Assembly: GCF_937863155.1 (NCBI RefSeq)
Contig: NZ_CALMFB010000024.1
Location: 62,001-126,000 of the forward strand
Source: an uncultured Brevundimonas sp.
GTDB lineage: Bacteria; Pseudomonadota; Alphaproteobacteria; Caulobacterales; Caulobacteraceae
Length of the DNA: 64,000 bases
Direction of reading: 5' to 3'
The position numbers and the translations under genes were made by a program. Numbering within the stretch: the first letter of the stretch is position 1; the number at the start of each line of letters is the position of its first letter. The notes under the pieces are model-generated. The model was not told the origin of the DNA, did no database searches, and saw only the letters and a program-made list of their open reading frames with translations. Below, piece after piece: positions 8,172 through 16,578 of the stretch.

Positions 8172-8981
8172 TTAACGCGTTGACGCCTGCGTGATCTGAT
8201 AAAGGGCCACTGCCGAAGCCGCCGCCACGTTCAGCGAATCGAACCCGCCCGCCATCGGTATGGCCACCGGTCGGCACCGCTTCAGGATCGTTTCGGGCAG
8301 GCCCGGCCCCTCGGCGCCCAGGATCAGCGCCTGGCGCCCCCTGCCCCGCACCGCCGCCAGAGGCTGCACCGCGCCCGGCGTCAGGGCCAGGGCCTGGAAC
8401 CCCGCGGCCTCAAGCGCATCCAGCATCGCCTCGGCGGAGGACGCGGTCGCGGCGGGCGTCCGCAGCACCGCCCCGGCCGAAACGCGGATCGCCTTGCGAT
8501 AGAAGGGATCGCAACAGCCGCTGTCCAGCAGCACGCCATGCGCCCCGAACGCCGCCGCGTTGCGGAACAGGCCGCCCATATTGTCGTGATTGCCCACCCC
8601 GACCGCGCACACGACCACACAGGTCTCTGGCGCCGCAGCCAGCAAGGTCGCGGGCGCCAGGGGCGCAGGCTTTCGCCCCAGGGCCAGCACGCCGCGATGC
8701 AGGTGAAAGCCGGCGATGGCGTCCAGCACCGGCTGAGCCGCCACATAGGCCGTGGCGTCGCCCGGCAGGCCTGCGATGACGTCGGCCATGGCCGCCACCC
8801 GGTTTTCCGCCAGCAGCAGCGCCTCGACCCCGCACAGGGAGGCCGGCGAGGCCAGCACCCGCACCACCACCTTGCCCTCGGCGATGAAACGGCCGTGGCG
8901 GCCGGTCAGGTCGCGCTCCTGCACCTGGCGGAAGGCCGCCACGCGCGGGTCGTCGGGATCGATGATGGTCTGGTGCGTCAT
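8172..8981 (-). CDS. TrmH/SpoU family RNA 2'-O-ribose methyltransferase
   Basis: The 269-residue protein has an N-terminal substrate-binding part and a C-terminal SPOUT domain. The three SPOUT motifs are visible: N-N-GGLFRNAAAFGAHGVLLD (motif 1), LILGAEGPGLPETIL (motif 2) and IPMAGGFDSLNVAAASAVALYQ without its last two residues (motif 3). These form the trefoil-knot SAM site. The family methylates 2'-OH groups in tRNA or rRNA; the exact target cannot be told from sequence. It lies between the two tRNA genes on the opposite strand. Confidence 0.9.
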   Translation of the reverse strand: MTHQTIIDPDDPRVAAFRQVQERDLTGRHGRFIAEGKVVVRVLASPASLCGVEALLLAENRVAAMADVIAGLPGDATAYVAAQPVLDAIAGFHLHRGVLALGRKPAPLAPATLLAAAPETCVVVCAVGVGNHDNMGGLFRNAAAFGAHGVLLDSGCCDPFYRKAIRVSAGAVLRTPAATASSAEAMLDALEAAGFQALALTPGAVQPLAAVRGRGRQALILGAEGPGLPETILKRCRPVAIPMAGGFDSLNVAAASAVALYQITQASTR

Positions 8982-9048
8982 TTTTCAGGTGCATTACCCA
9001 TTGCACGACGCGCGAACCCGCTGCTATAGGCCCGCCTCCCGAGCACGT

Positions 9049-9123
9049 TCCGCGGTAGCTCAGTGGTAGAGCAGCCGACTGTTAATCGGCTGGTCGTAGG
9101 TTCGAATCCTACCCGCGGAGCCA
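9049..9123 (+). tRNA. tRNA-Asn (GTT)
   Basis: The acceptor stem TCCGCGG pairs with CCGCGGA. The D-arm is GCTCAGTGGTAGAGC. The anticodon arm CCGACTGTTAATCGG carries anticodon GTT. The T-arm is GTAGGTTCGAATCCTAC, the discriminator base is G, and CCA is encoded (9121-9123). Confidence 0.98.
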
Positions 9124-9167
9124 CTCGCCCCCGCCCTTTCGGGCGAAGGCGGCGGCTTGGTCCCCAT

Positions 9168-9208
9168 ACAATCCTGATCCCCTGACAATCCTGATCCCCC
9201 GACAATCC
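9168..9208. repeat. 17-bp tandem repeat, 2.4 copies
   Basis: Unit ACAATCCTGATCCCCTG at 9168-9184 is repeated at 9185-9201 with one change (T to C), and a partial third copy follows at 9202-9208. It lies between tRNA-Asn and the convergent secreted-protein gene, about 45 bases after the tRNA. Confidence 0.7.
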
Positions 9209-9216
9209 GGCGTCGA

Positions 9217-9762
9217 TCAGTCCGTCAGCGGCTGGGTCGTGTCGAACTCGACGCGCAGCAGGCGGTTGGCGCGGCTCAGTTCGTAGACATAGCTCTGGCC
9301 CGGATGCACTTCGACGGCCCAGACATTGGTGGTCGAGACCTGGGCGTTGTTGGCGTTGAACAGGGCGATGGATTCGTCATCGACCGGGAATTCCTGACGT
9401 TCGGCCGTGCCCGCCGACGCGGTGTCGCCGCCGTACCAATGCAGGGTGTGGGTGTGGCCGTCTTCCGGGTCGCGGTGGTCGTGCTTCAGCCGCAGGCCCG
9501 TCTCGGTGCGAGTGATGACCCAGGTGCGGGTGCGGTCGTCGCCGACGCGGAACGGGATGCGAATCTCGGTCGGCGAACAGTCGCGCACATGCATGGTCAG
9601 CCGCTGGCTGCGGAAATCGGCATCGGCGGCGTCATCGGTGGTCACCCGCCCCTGAAACCGCTGGCCGCACAGGGCCGTCAGATTGTTGAAAAAGGCGTCC
9701 TGCGGCGTGTCGGCGGCGGGCGCGGCGAAGGCCAGAACGGCCGAAAGGGCAATGATGCTCAT
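9217..9762 (-). CDS. Hypothetical secreted protein
   Basis: The 181-residue protein has a short signal peptide (about residues 1-17, MSIIALSAVLAFAAPAA). The mature part is polar and probably beta-rich, with two Cys (in LTALCGQ and VRDCSPTE) that could form a disulphide. A His/Asp-rich stretch (KHDHRDPEDGHTHTLHWYGG) could bind metal. I recognise no named family. AAGGTGA precedes the ATG. It appears monocistronic. Confidence 0.75.
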   Translation of the reverse strand: MSIIALSAVLAFAAPAADTPQDAFFNNLTALCGQRFQGRVTTDDAADADFRSQRLTMHVRDCSPTEIRIPFRVGDDRTRTWVITRTETGLRLKHDHRDPEDGHTHTLHWYGGDTASAGTAERQEFPVDDESIALFNANNAQVSTTNVWAVEVHPGQSYVYELSRANRLLRVEFDTTQPLTD

Positions 9763-9889
9763 GGTGTCACCTTATGTCTTGTCGCCGCCGTGGACATGCG
9801 GCGCGTGGCGCGGTTGACTTCGCAGGCGTCCTGAGTATGTTCCGCGCCTCTCATTTAGCGGCTTTCGCCGTCGCAAAGGTAATTGTCCG

Positions 9890-10057
9890 ATGGCCAAACC
9901 GGCTTCCATCAAGATCCGCCTGAACTCCACGGCCGACACCGGCTTCTTCTACGTCACCAAGAAGAACGCCCGCACCATGACCGAAAAGATGGTCGTCAAG
10001 AAGTACGACCCGGTCGCGCGCAAGCACGTCGAGTTCAAGGAAGGCAAGATCAAGTAA
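9890..10057 (+). CDS. rpmG: 50S ribosomal protein L33
   Basis: The 55-residue basic protein starts [20 protein letters not shown] and has the L33 features YVTKKN and [14 protein letters not shown]. It lacks the zinc-binding Cys pairs, so it is the Cys-minus form usual in alphaproteobacteria. It binds 23S rRNA near the E site. AAAGGTAA lies about 8 bases upstream, and a strong terminator follows at 10085, so it is a single-gene unit. Confidence 0.97.
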   Translation: MAKPASIKIRLNSTADTGFFYVTKKNARTMTEKMVVKKYDPVARKHVEFKEGKIK

Positions 10058-10084
10058 GGGTTTCACCCCTTGCGGATTGCGAAG

Positions 10085-10112
10085 CGCCCGGCTGGATCAG
10101 CCGGGCGTTTTG
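10085..10112 (+). terminator. Terminator after rpmG
   Basis: A perfect 9-bp stem CGCCCGGCT (10085-10093) with AGCCGGGCG (10099-10107), 5-base loop, is followed by TTTTG. Confidence 0.85.
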
Positions 10113-10132
10113 CGTTTCAGGCCGCTTGAGTT

Positions 10133-11497
10133 TCAGGCCGCGCGCGCGATCACGGCGTTGCGGCCCGCGGCCTTGGCGGCATAGACGCCCTCGTCGGCGC
10201 GTTTCATCAGGGCCTCGGGCGTGTCGCCCGCCCCCGTCGTCGCCGCCACGCCGATCGAGACGGTGATGTTCAGCATCTCCTTGCCGCCCAGCACCGGGAA
10301 CGGCGCCCCGGCGATGTCGCGGCGGATGCGGTCGGCCACATGCACCGCGTCTTCCAGGGTCGAGCCGGGCATGACCACCACGAACTCTTCCCCGCCCTGG
10401 CGGCACGGCAGGTCGATGGCGCGGACATTGGTGGCCAGGCGCACGGCGAATTCCTGCAGCACCTCGTCGCCGGCGTCGTGGCCGAAGCCGTCGTTCACCG
10501 CCTTGAAGTGGTCGATGTCCAGCACCAGCAGCGCCACCGGCTCGCCCCCCTGGACCGCCCGGCCCACCAGGGCCTGAAGCTGTCCGGCCATGTAGCGGCG
10601 GTTGTGCAGGCCGGTCAGGGCGTCGGTGACGGCCATCTCCAGGCTGTAGTCCAGCTTTTCCTTCAGGAAGTCGGCATAGCGTTTGCGCCGCACCTGGGTG
10701 CGGACGCGCGCGGCCATCTCTTCGGCGTCGACCGGGCGGAACAGGATGTCGTTGGCCCCCAGTTCCAGCGCCTTGACCAGGCGCGGGCGGTCGGACGGGT
10801 CGACCACGGCCAGGATCGGAACCTTGCGTGTGGCCCGGTCGGTGCGCGCCCGCGCGATCAGGCGCAGGCCGTCGAAACTCTCGGCCGCGACATTGACGAT
10901 CATCAGGTCGATCGGCCCGGCGGCCGCGACCATGGCGGCGTCGGGCAGGGTTTCGAACGAAGGGCGATGCTCCTTGACCAGCTGCATGCCGATCTTTTCC
11001 ACCTGGCGCGGATTGTCGTCGACCACCAGCACCCGCCCGCCCGAGCCGCGCAGCCGACCCGCGCCGTCGGCGTTGACGCCCAGGCGGCGGCCGCTTTCCT
11101 CGCGCTCGCGCAGCTCGTCCATCACCTGTTTCAGCCGCACCAGCGACCGCACGCGCGCGAACAGGATCACATCGTCGATCGGCTTGGTGACAAAGTCGTC
11201 GGCCCCGGCCTCCAGCCCCCGGATACGGTCTTCGCGGCCGTCCAGGGCGGTGACCAGCACCACCGGAATATGACGCGTCGCCGGATCGGCCTTCAGCCGT
11301 TTACACGTCTCGAACCCGTCCATGCCCGGCATCATCACGTCCAGCAGGATGATATCCGGCTGGTCCGCCGCCGCGCGGACCAGGGCGCCCGCCCCGTCGG
11401 TCGCGGTGACCACGTCATAGTATTCCAGCGTCAGCTTGGCTTCGAGCAGCCGAACGTTCGGCTCCACATCGTCGACGACCAGGATGCGCGCGCTCAT
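10133..11497 (-). CDS. pleD: Response regulator diguanylate cyclase PleD
   Basis: The 454-residue protein has the PleD domain order. Receiver 1 carries phospho-acceptor Asp53 (LLDVMMPGMDG). Receiver 2 (about residues 155-275) is degenerate. The GGDEF output domain has its active-site GGEEF at 368-372, the same numbering as Caulobacter PleD. The inhibitory I-site RxxD is present (RAID, five residues before GGEEF), so product inhibition by c-di-GMP is expected. PleD makes c-di-GMP during the swarmer-to-stalked transition after phosphorylation by DivJ. It lies 7 bases after divK, matching the Caulobacter divK-pleD operon. Confidence 0.96.
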   Translation of the reverse strand: MSARILVVDDVEPNVRLLEAKLTLEYYDVVTATDGAGALVRAAADQPDIILLDVMMPGMDGFETCKRLKADPATRHIPVVLVTALDGREDRIRGLEAGADDFVTKPIDDVILFARVRSLVRLKQVMDELREREESGRRLGVNADGAGRLRGSGGRVLVVDDNPRQVEKIGMQLVKEHRPSFETLPDAAMVAAAGPIDLMIVNVAAESFDGLRLIARARTDRATRKVPILAVVDPSDRPRLVKALELGANDILFRPVDAEEMAARVRTQVRRKRYADFLKEKLDYSLEMAVTDALTGLHNRRYMAGQLQALVGRAVQGGEPVALLVLDIDHFKAVNDGFGHDAGDEVLQEFAVRLATNVRAIDLPCRQGGEEFVVVMPGSTLEDAVHVADRIRRDIAGAPFPVLGGKEMLNITVSIGVAATTGAGDTPEALMKRADEGVYAAKAAGRNAVIARAA

Positions 11498-11504
11498 CCC
11501 CGCC

Positions 11505-11870
11505 CTACCCCAGGTGCTTCCGAACGGTGTCGAGGAAATGCATCACCGAGATCGGCTTGGAGATATAGGCCTCGCAGCCGCCCTGGCGGATGCGCTCCTC
11601 GTCGCCCTTCATGGCGAAGGCGGTGACGGCGACCACGGGGATGTGGCTAAGCTCCTCGTCGTCCTTCAGCCATTTGGTGACTTCCAGCCCGCTGATTTCC
11701 GGCAGCTGGATGTCCATCAGGATCAGGTCGGGACGATGCTGGCGCGCCAGGGCCAGCGCCTGCAGCCCCTCGCGGGTCTGCAGGGTTTCATAGCCCTGGG
11801 AATCGAGCAGATCATGAAAAAGCTTCATGTTCAGCTCGTTATCCTCGACGATGAGGACCTTCTTGGACAT
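11505..11870 (-). CDS. divK: Single-domain response regulator DivK
   Basis: The 121-residue CheY-like receiver starts [20 protein letters not shown], with phospho-acceptor Asp53 ([15 protein letters not shown]), conserved Thr in [15 protein letters not shown] and Lys in YISKP. It closely matches Caulobacter DivK, the essential regulator that acts with DivJ, PleC and DivL to control CckA and CtrA. The start at 11870 is chosen because it gives the normal family length; an in-frame ATG 51 bases upstream would add 17 atypical residues. pleD follows directly. Confidence 0.96.
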   Translation of the reverse strand: MSKKVLIVEDNELNMKLFHDLLDSQGYETLQTREGLQALALARQHRPDLILMDIQLPEISGLEVTKWLKDDEELSHIPVVAVTAFAMKGDEERIRQGGCEAYISKPISVMHFLDTVRKHLG

Positions 11871-11967
11871 CACCCTGCTGGTCGCCTTTCGGACGGGCCT
11901 TTGCGCCTTCTCGACTGGCACTGTCGCGCGCCTGTCTTAAGTTGACGTGAAGCTGAAGGACGCCGCC

Positions 11968-13224
11968 GTGAAGGCCATATGCCGCGACTGTTTCTGGACC
12001 GGGGACGAAGGGCCGGCGGACCGGCGCTGTCCGGCGTGCGGGTCGAAACGGCTGCTGGTCCATGACGAACTGGACCAACTGTCGCTGGCGCATCTGGATT
12101 GCGACGCCTTCTACGCCTCGGTCGAGAAGCGCGACCGGCCCGAGCTGCGCGACAAGCCGGTGATCGTGGGCGGCGGCAAGCGGGGCGTGGTTTCGACCGC
12201 CTGCTATGTGGCCCGTCTGTACGGTGTCGGCTCGGCCATGCCGATGTTCAAGGCGCTGAAGGCCTGCCCCGACGCCGTGGTCATCAAACCGTCGTTCGAG
12301 AAATACGTGCCCGAGAGCCGCCGCATCTTCGGCATGGTGGGCGAGCTGACGCCCCTGGTTCAGACCCTGTCGCTGGACGAGGCGTGGATCGATCTGGCGG
12401 GGACCGAGCGGCTGAACGGCGGGCCGCCCGCCCTGCAACTGGTGCGTCTTCAGAAGCGCATCGAAGACGAGACCGGCCTGACCGTCTCCATCGGCCTGGC
12501 GCCCAACCGGTTCCTGGCGAAAATGGCGTCCGAGATGGACAAGCCGCGCGGGTTCTCGGTCGTCGGCGCGGCCGAGGCCATGGCCGTTCTGGCGCCCCGG
12601 CCGGTCACCGCCCTGCCCGGCGTCGGGCCGGTGTTCGGCAAGACCCTGCGCAGCGACGGCTACGCCACCATCGGCGATCTGGCCGCCGCCGATCCGCGCG
12701 ATCTGATGAAACGCTATGGCGAGCATGGCTTGCGGCTGCACGACCTGTCGCATGCGCGCGACCACCGCCGGGTCGATCCCGACCATGATCGCAAGGGCAT
12801 GAGCGCCGAAACCACCTTCAACCACGACCTGACCGACGCCGAGGCGCTGGAGGCCGAGCTGTGGCCCCTGTGCGAGAAGCTGGCGTCCAAGGCGCGGCGT
12901 GACGGAGTGGCCAGCCGGGTCATCGTGCTGAAGCTGCGGCGCACGGACTTCAAGATCATCACCCGGCGCACCACGGCGGCCGAGCCGGTGCAGACCGCCC
13001 GCGCCATGTTCGCCACGGCCCGCGCGCTGCTGAAGCCCGAACTGGGCCGGCCCTATCGCCTGATCGGCATAGGCATGGCGGATGTGCAGGACGCCGAAGA
13101 CGCCCCCGCCGCCCTGTTCGACACGGCCGAGACCCGCACGTTGAAGGCCGAGACGGCCATCGACGCCCTGCGTGACAAATTCGGGCGAAACGCGGTGATC
13201 GCCGGGCGAGCGCTGAAACGCTGA
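11968..13224 (+). CDS. dinB: DNA polymerase IV with N-terminal zinc-finger extension
   Basis: This Y-family translesion polymerase has about 418 residues. Palm residues are visible (LAHLDCDAFYASVEKRDRP and the SLDEAWID metal site), with helix-hairpin-helix (LPGVGPVFGKTLRSDG) and little-finger domains following. Before the catalytic core are two Cys pairs (CRDC and CPAC, 21 residues apart) suggesting a zinc ribbon absent from E. coli DinB. GTG at 11968 is preferred because AAGGA lies 7 bases upstream; GTG at 11947 is in frame but lacks a ribosome site. It is divergent from divK. Confidence 0.92.
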   Translation: MKAICRDCFWTGDEGPADRRCPACGSKRLLVHDELDQLSLAHLDCDAFYASVEKRDRPELRDKPVIVGGGKRGVVSTACYVARLYGVGSAMPMFKALKACPDAVVIKPSFEKYVPESRRIFGMVGELTPLVQTLSLDEAWIDLAGTERLNGGPPALQLVRLQKRIEDETGLTVSIGLAPNRFLAKMASEMDKPRGFSVVGAAEAMAVLAPRPVTALPGVGPVFGKTLRSDGYATIGDLAAADPRDLMKRYGEHGLRLHDLSHARDHRRVDPDHDRKGMSAETTFNHDLTDAEALEAELWPLCEKLASKARRDGVASRVIVLKLRRTDFKIITRRTTAAEPVQTARAMFATARALLKPELGRPYRLIGIGMADVQDAEDAPAALFDTAETRTLKAETAIDALRDKFGRNAVIAGRALKR

Positions 13225-13270
13225 TCCGCGTTCAACGGGGCCTTAAGCTGTCGCGCCTAGTCTGGAGGCC

Positions 13271-14011
13271 ATGCAGGCTTTCATCGACAAGATGCGACGG
13301 CGCGCCGGGCGCTATCTGGATGTCCGGCCCATGCCGGTCGCTCCCGAACGCGGGGTGCTGAGCCTGTCGTTCGACGACATTCCGGTTTCGGCCTGGACCG
13401 AAGCGGGGCCGGTGCTGGCCCAGCATGGGGTGAAGGCGACCTATTATGTCTGTGGCGGCCTGGCGGGCGGGCGTAATCTGGATCTGCCGCAGTTCGAGAC
13501 CCCGCATCTACAGGCCTTGCATGCGGCGGGGCATGAGGTCGGCTGCCATACCTTCGAGCATGTCTCGACCCTGACGCTCAACCCGGCTGAACTGGAGGCC
13601 AGTCTGGCCCGCAACGCCGCCTGGGTGGCCGAGCGGCTGGACGGCTATCGCATGACCACCTTCGCCTATCCGTTCGGCGATTGCGCCCTTGGGGCCAAGG
13701 CGGTGATCGACCGGCGCTTCCGCTGCGGGCGCGGGGTGCGCGACGGGGTCAACGCCGGGCGGGCCGATCGGGCGAACCTGCAGGCCATCGGTATGGAATC
13801 GCGCCGCCTGCCCGGATACGACCTGGAGGCCATGGTCCAGCAGGCGGCCCAGGGGCGCGGCTGGCTGATCGCCTATGGCCACGATGTGTCGGACCGGCCG
13901 ACCCCCTATGGCTGTCGCGCCGAAGACATCGACCGGCTGATCCGGCTGGCGAAAGGGGCGGGTCTGGACATCCTGCCGGTCGGGGCGGCGCGGGACCGGA
14001 TGGCGGCCTAG
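13271..14011 (+). CDS. Polysaccharide deacetylase family protein (NodB domain)
   Basis: The 246-residue protein shows the carbohydrate esterase 4 motifs: SFDD at residues 33-36 and metal-binding HTFEH with His93 and His97. Later segments TFAYPFGD and IAYGHDVSD complete the fold. The family removes acetyl groups from chitin-, peptidoglycan- or exopolysaccharide-type sugars; the substrate here is unknown. No signal peptide is seen, so it may act in the cytoplasm or leave by another route. Its stop overlaps the end of the convergent gene at 14008 by 4 bases. Confidence 0.85.
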   Translation: MQAFIDKMRRRAGRYLDVRPMPVAPERGVLSLSFDDIPVSAWTEAGPVLAQHGVKATYYVCGGLAGGRNLDLPQFETPHLQALHAAGHEVGCHTFEHVSTLTLNPAELEASLARNAAWVAERLDGYRMTTFAYPFGDCALGAKAVIDRRFRCGRGVRDGVNAGRADRANLQAIGMESRRLPGYDLEAMVQQAAQGRGWLIAYGHDVSDRPTPYGCRAEDIDRLIRLAKGAGLDILPVGAARDRMAA

Positions 14012-14898
14012 GCCCGACGCGCGTCGGCCCAGGCGATCAGGGCCTTGCGGGGCCAGACCATCAGCCACGAGCGGGCCGTGTATTCGCCGCTGTCGATCAG
14101 GGCCTTGCGCGTCGGCGAGGCGGTGGCCGCGCGCTGGGTGTGAATCTCGGCCGGGCCCTGATGGACCATGAAGGCGCCGCCGTTCAGCGGGTTCAGGCGC
14201 AGGTGCGCCAGGCGCGGGCTGATCTCGGTCAGGGGCGGATCATAGAACCAGCTGGAGCCGATCATCCCCGCCAGATCGGGCCGGGCGCGGCAGATCTCGG
14301 CCGCCGTGGCCCAGGCGCGGTTCCAGCCGTCTTCGTTGAAGTCGTCCAGATGGCGGCTTTCGGTATGCACCTCCAGCCAGGTCTTGCGATGGCCAGCGCG
14401 CAGATAGTCGAAGATCGCTTTGAATCCCCAGCCTTCGCGGACATGGCGGATCACCTGGCCCGGCCCCATGGGCGAGGACAGGTCGATCACCTGAGACCGC
14501 GCGCCCGGCACGCTGAGCGCCAGTACGAAGCGCACGTCCTTGGCCCAGAAGTCGGCGTCATAGGGATCGTCGGCCAGGTCCAGGAACCCCGCCAGCTTGT
14601 CCAGCCAGAACGGATAAAGGTCCATCACCGCCGGCGGCATGCCCGCCGCAGCGGCGCGTTCGGGCGTGGTCAGCGCCCAGTGGGCGATCAGGCCTCGGCG
14701 CACAACGTCGCTGGCGTCCTGGCCCAGCACCTGATCCACGCGCGCGGCCGGCAGGGAGAAGTCCCAGTGGGCGGCGGCGGCGGCGGCGGCCTGGGCCGCG
14801 GGTTCGGCGGCGGCCTGAACGGCGGCCAGTTCAACAGGCTTCAGACGGCTCAACACGGCCTGGAAGCGGGCGGCGGGCGGCGTGATCTGCATATCCAT
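14008..14898 (-). CDS. Conserved hypothetical protein
   Basis: The soluble protein of about 296 residues starts MDMQITPPAARFQAVLSRLK and is helical, with an Ala-rich segment near residue 35. Trp/Tyr-rich parts include DLYPFWLDKLAGFLDLADDPYDADFWAKD, written here only as positions of about 95-125. Notable motifs are EVHTESRHLDDFNEDGW and GSSWFYDPPLTEISPRL. I do not recognise the family. The start at 14898 avoids an upstream extension (to 15057) that would overlap the divergent RidA gene; ATG at 14892 is also possible. Confidence 0.7.
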   Translation of the reverse strand: MDMQITPPAARFQAVLSRLKPVELAAVQAAAEPAAQAAAAAAAHWDFSLPAARVDQVLGQDASDVVRRGLIAHWALTTPERAAAAGMPPAVMDLYPFWLDKLAGFLDLADDPYDADFWAKDVRFVLALSVPGARSQVIDLSSPMGPGQVIRHVREGWGFKAIFDYLRAGHRKTWLEVHTESRHLDDFNEDGWNRAWATAAEICRARPDLAGMIGSSWFYDPPLTEISPRLAHLRLNPLNGGAFMVHQGPAEIHTQRAATASPTRKALIDSGEYTARSWLMVWPRKALIAWADARRA

Positions 14899-14989
14899 GA
14901 CCGCCAGCGTCGCATATCGGGGTTGGCGAACCTTTAAGTCGGCGCACAGGCGCGCTAAACCGCCGCCCACAAGCCCGAGGAGCGCCCCC

Positions 14990-15448
14990 ATGAGCATCGC
15001 CGACCGCCTGAACGAACTGGGCATCGCCCTGCCCGAACCCGCCAAGGCGGTGGCCAACTATGTGCCCTTCGTGCGCAGCGGAAACCTGGTCCACATCTCG
15101 GGCCAGCTGTCGAACGACGCCGCCGGCGGGGTCAAAGGCACGGTGGGCGCCGATGTGTCGCCCGAGCGGGCGCAGGAGGCGGCGCGGATGTGCGGCGTCA
15201 ATCTGCTGGCCCAGATGTCGGCGGCGCTGGACGGCGACCTGGAGCGGGTGGTGCGCATCGTCAAACTGGGCGGCTTCGTCCAGGCGGCGGGCGATTTCGA
15301 GGCCATTCCGGCGGTCATCAACGGCTGTTCGGACCTGATGGTCGAGGTGTTCGGCGACAAGGGTCGCCACGCCCGTTCGGCCGTGGGCGTTTATCGCCTG
15401 CCGCTGGGCTTCGCCGTCGAGGTGGACGCCATCGTCGAGGTGAAGTGA
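14990..15448 (+). CDS. RidA family protein
   Basis: The 152-residue protein belongs to the YjgF/YER057c/UK114 fold, YjgH-like or long-RidA subgroup. Visible features are the VPFVRSGNLVHISGQLS strand, the middle LERVVRIVKLGGFV and the C-terminal FGDKGRHARSAVGVYRLPLG with the conserved Arg and Ser. Canonical RidA deaminates reactive enamine/imine intermediates; members of this subgroup often differ at the active site. AGGAG lies 7 bases before the ATG. It overlaps the next gene by 4 bases, suggesting coupling. Confidence 0.88.
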   Translation: MSIADRLNELGIALPEPAKAVANYVPFVRSGNLVHISGQLSNDAAGGVKGTVGADVSPERAQEAARMCGVNLLAQMSAALDGDLERVVRIVKLGGFVQAAGDFEAIPAVINGCSDLMVEVFGDKGRHARSAVGVYRLPLGFAVEVDAIVEVK

Positions 15449-16578
15449 CCTTTCAGGTCCAGACGCACGACAGCATCGCCGACATCGGCCGCGCCGACTG
15501 GGACGCCCATGCGGCGCCGACCGGCGATCCCTTCGTCAGCTTCGACTTCCTGTACGCCTGCGAGGCGTCGGGCAGCGCCACGCCGCGCCAGGGCTGGGCC
15601 GCGCGGCACCTGAGCGTGCGCGATGACGCCGGCGCCGTGGTCGGGGTCATGCCGCTTTATCTGAAGGGGCACAGCCAGGGCGAATATGTCTTCGACCACG
15701 CCTGGGCCGAGGCGCTGGAACGGGCGGGCGGCGCCTATTACCCGAAACTGCTGTCGGCCGTGCCGTTCACGCCGGTGACGGGGCCGCGCCTGCTGGCGGC
15801 CGATCCCGTGGTGCGTGAGGCGCTGCTGGCGGGGGCTATGGCCCTGACGGAACAGATGGGCCTGTCGTCCCTGCATGTGAACTTCCCGACGACGGCGGAA
15901 TGGGACGCCATGGGCGCGTCGGGCCTGCTGCAACGGCTGGACATGCAATATGTCTGGACCAACCGGGGCTATGGGTCGTTCGACGACTTCCTGGGCGCCC
16001 TGTCGTCGTCGCGGCGCAAGACCCTCCGGCGCGAGCGGCGCGAGGCGCAGGCCGGGTTGGATATCCGCACCCTGACCGGCGACGCCATCACCCCCGCGCA
16101 CTGGGACGCCTTCTTCGCCTTCTATATGGACACCGGCGCACGCAAATGGGGGCGGCCCTATCTGACGCGCGACTTCTTCGCCCGCATCGGCGAAACGATG
16201 GCCGACCGGATCGCCCTGGTGATGGCGTTTCGCGACGGGACGCCGGTGGCGGGGGCGCTGAACCTGATCGGGCGCGACGCTTTGTATGGGCGGCAGTGGG
16301 GGGCGCTGGAAGACCGGCCCTTCCTGCATTTCGAGCTGTGCTATTACCGCGCCATCGACTTCGCCATCGAACACGGCCTGTCGCGGGTCGAGGCGGGCGC
16401 CCAGGGCGAGCACAAGATCGCGCGCGGATATCTGCCGACGCCGGTGCACAGCGCGCACTACATCGCCCATGACGGACTGCGCGCGGCGGTGGCCGACTAT
16501 CTGCAGCGCGAACGCCCTGCGGTTCAGGCCGAGATCGCGGCCATGACGGCGGATTTGAGCCCTTACCGAGCGGCTTAG
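15445..16578 (+). CDS. FemAB-like GNAT-family N-acetyltransferase (DUF482)
   Basis: The 377-residue protein matches the DUF482 (FemAB-like) family, two tandem GNAT-like folds. Characteristic segments are PFVSFDFLYACEASGSA, SSRRKTLRRERREAQ, YMDTGARKWGRPYLTRDFF and the C-terminal LSRVEAGAQGEHKIARGY. The family is linked to peptidoglycan or lipid aminoacylation, but no substrate is proven. Translation begins at GTG 15445 within the RidA stop (GTGA). It converges on the D,D-carboxypeptidase gene with a 4-base overlap. Confidence 0.88.
   Translation: MTFQVQTHDSIADIGRADWDAHAAPTGDPFVSFDFLYACEASGSATPRQGWAARHLSVRDDAGAVVGVMPLYLKGHSQGEYVFDHAWAEALERAGGAYYPKLLSAVPFTPVTGPRLLAADPVVREALLAGAMALTEQMGLSSLHVNFPTTAEWDAMGASGLLQRLDMQYVWTNRGYGSFDDFLGALSSSRRKTLRRERREAQAGLDIRTLTGDAITPAHWDAFFAFYMDTGARKWGRPYLTRDFFARIGETMADRIALVMAFRDGTPVAGALNLIGRDALYGRQWGALEDRPFLHFELCYYRAIDFAIEHGLSRVEAGAQGEHKIARGYLPTPVHSAHYIAHDGLRAAVADYLQRERPAVQAEIAAMTADLSPYRAA

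Noticed and set aside
10085-10112. A small RNA or riboswitch between rpmG and pleD
   Set aside because: The only structure is a simple terminator hairpin with T-run directly after rpmG.
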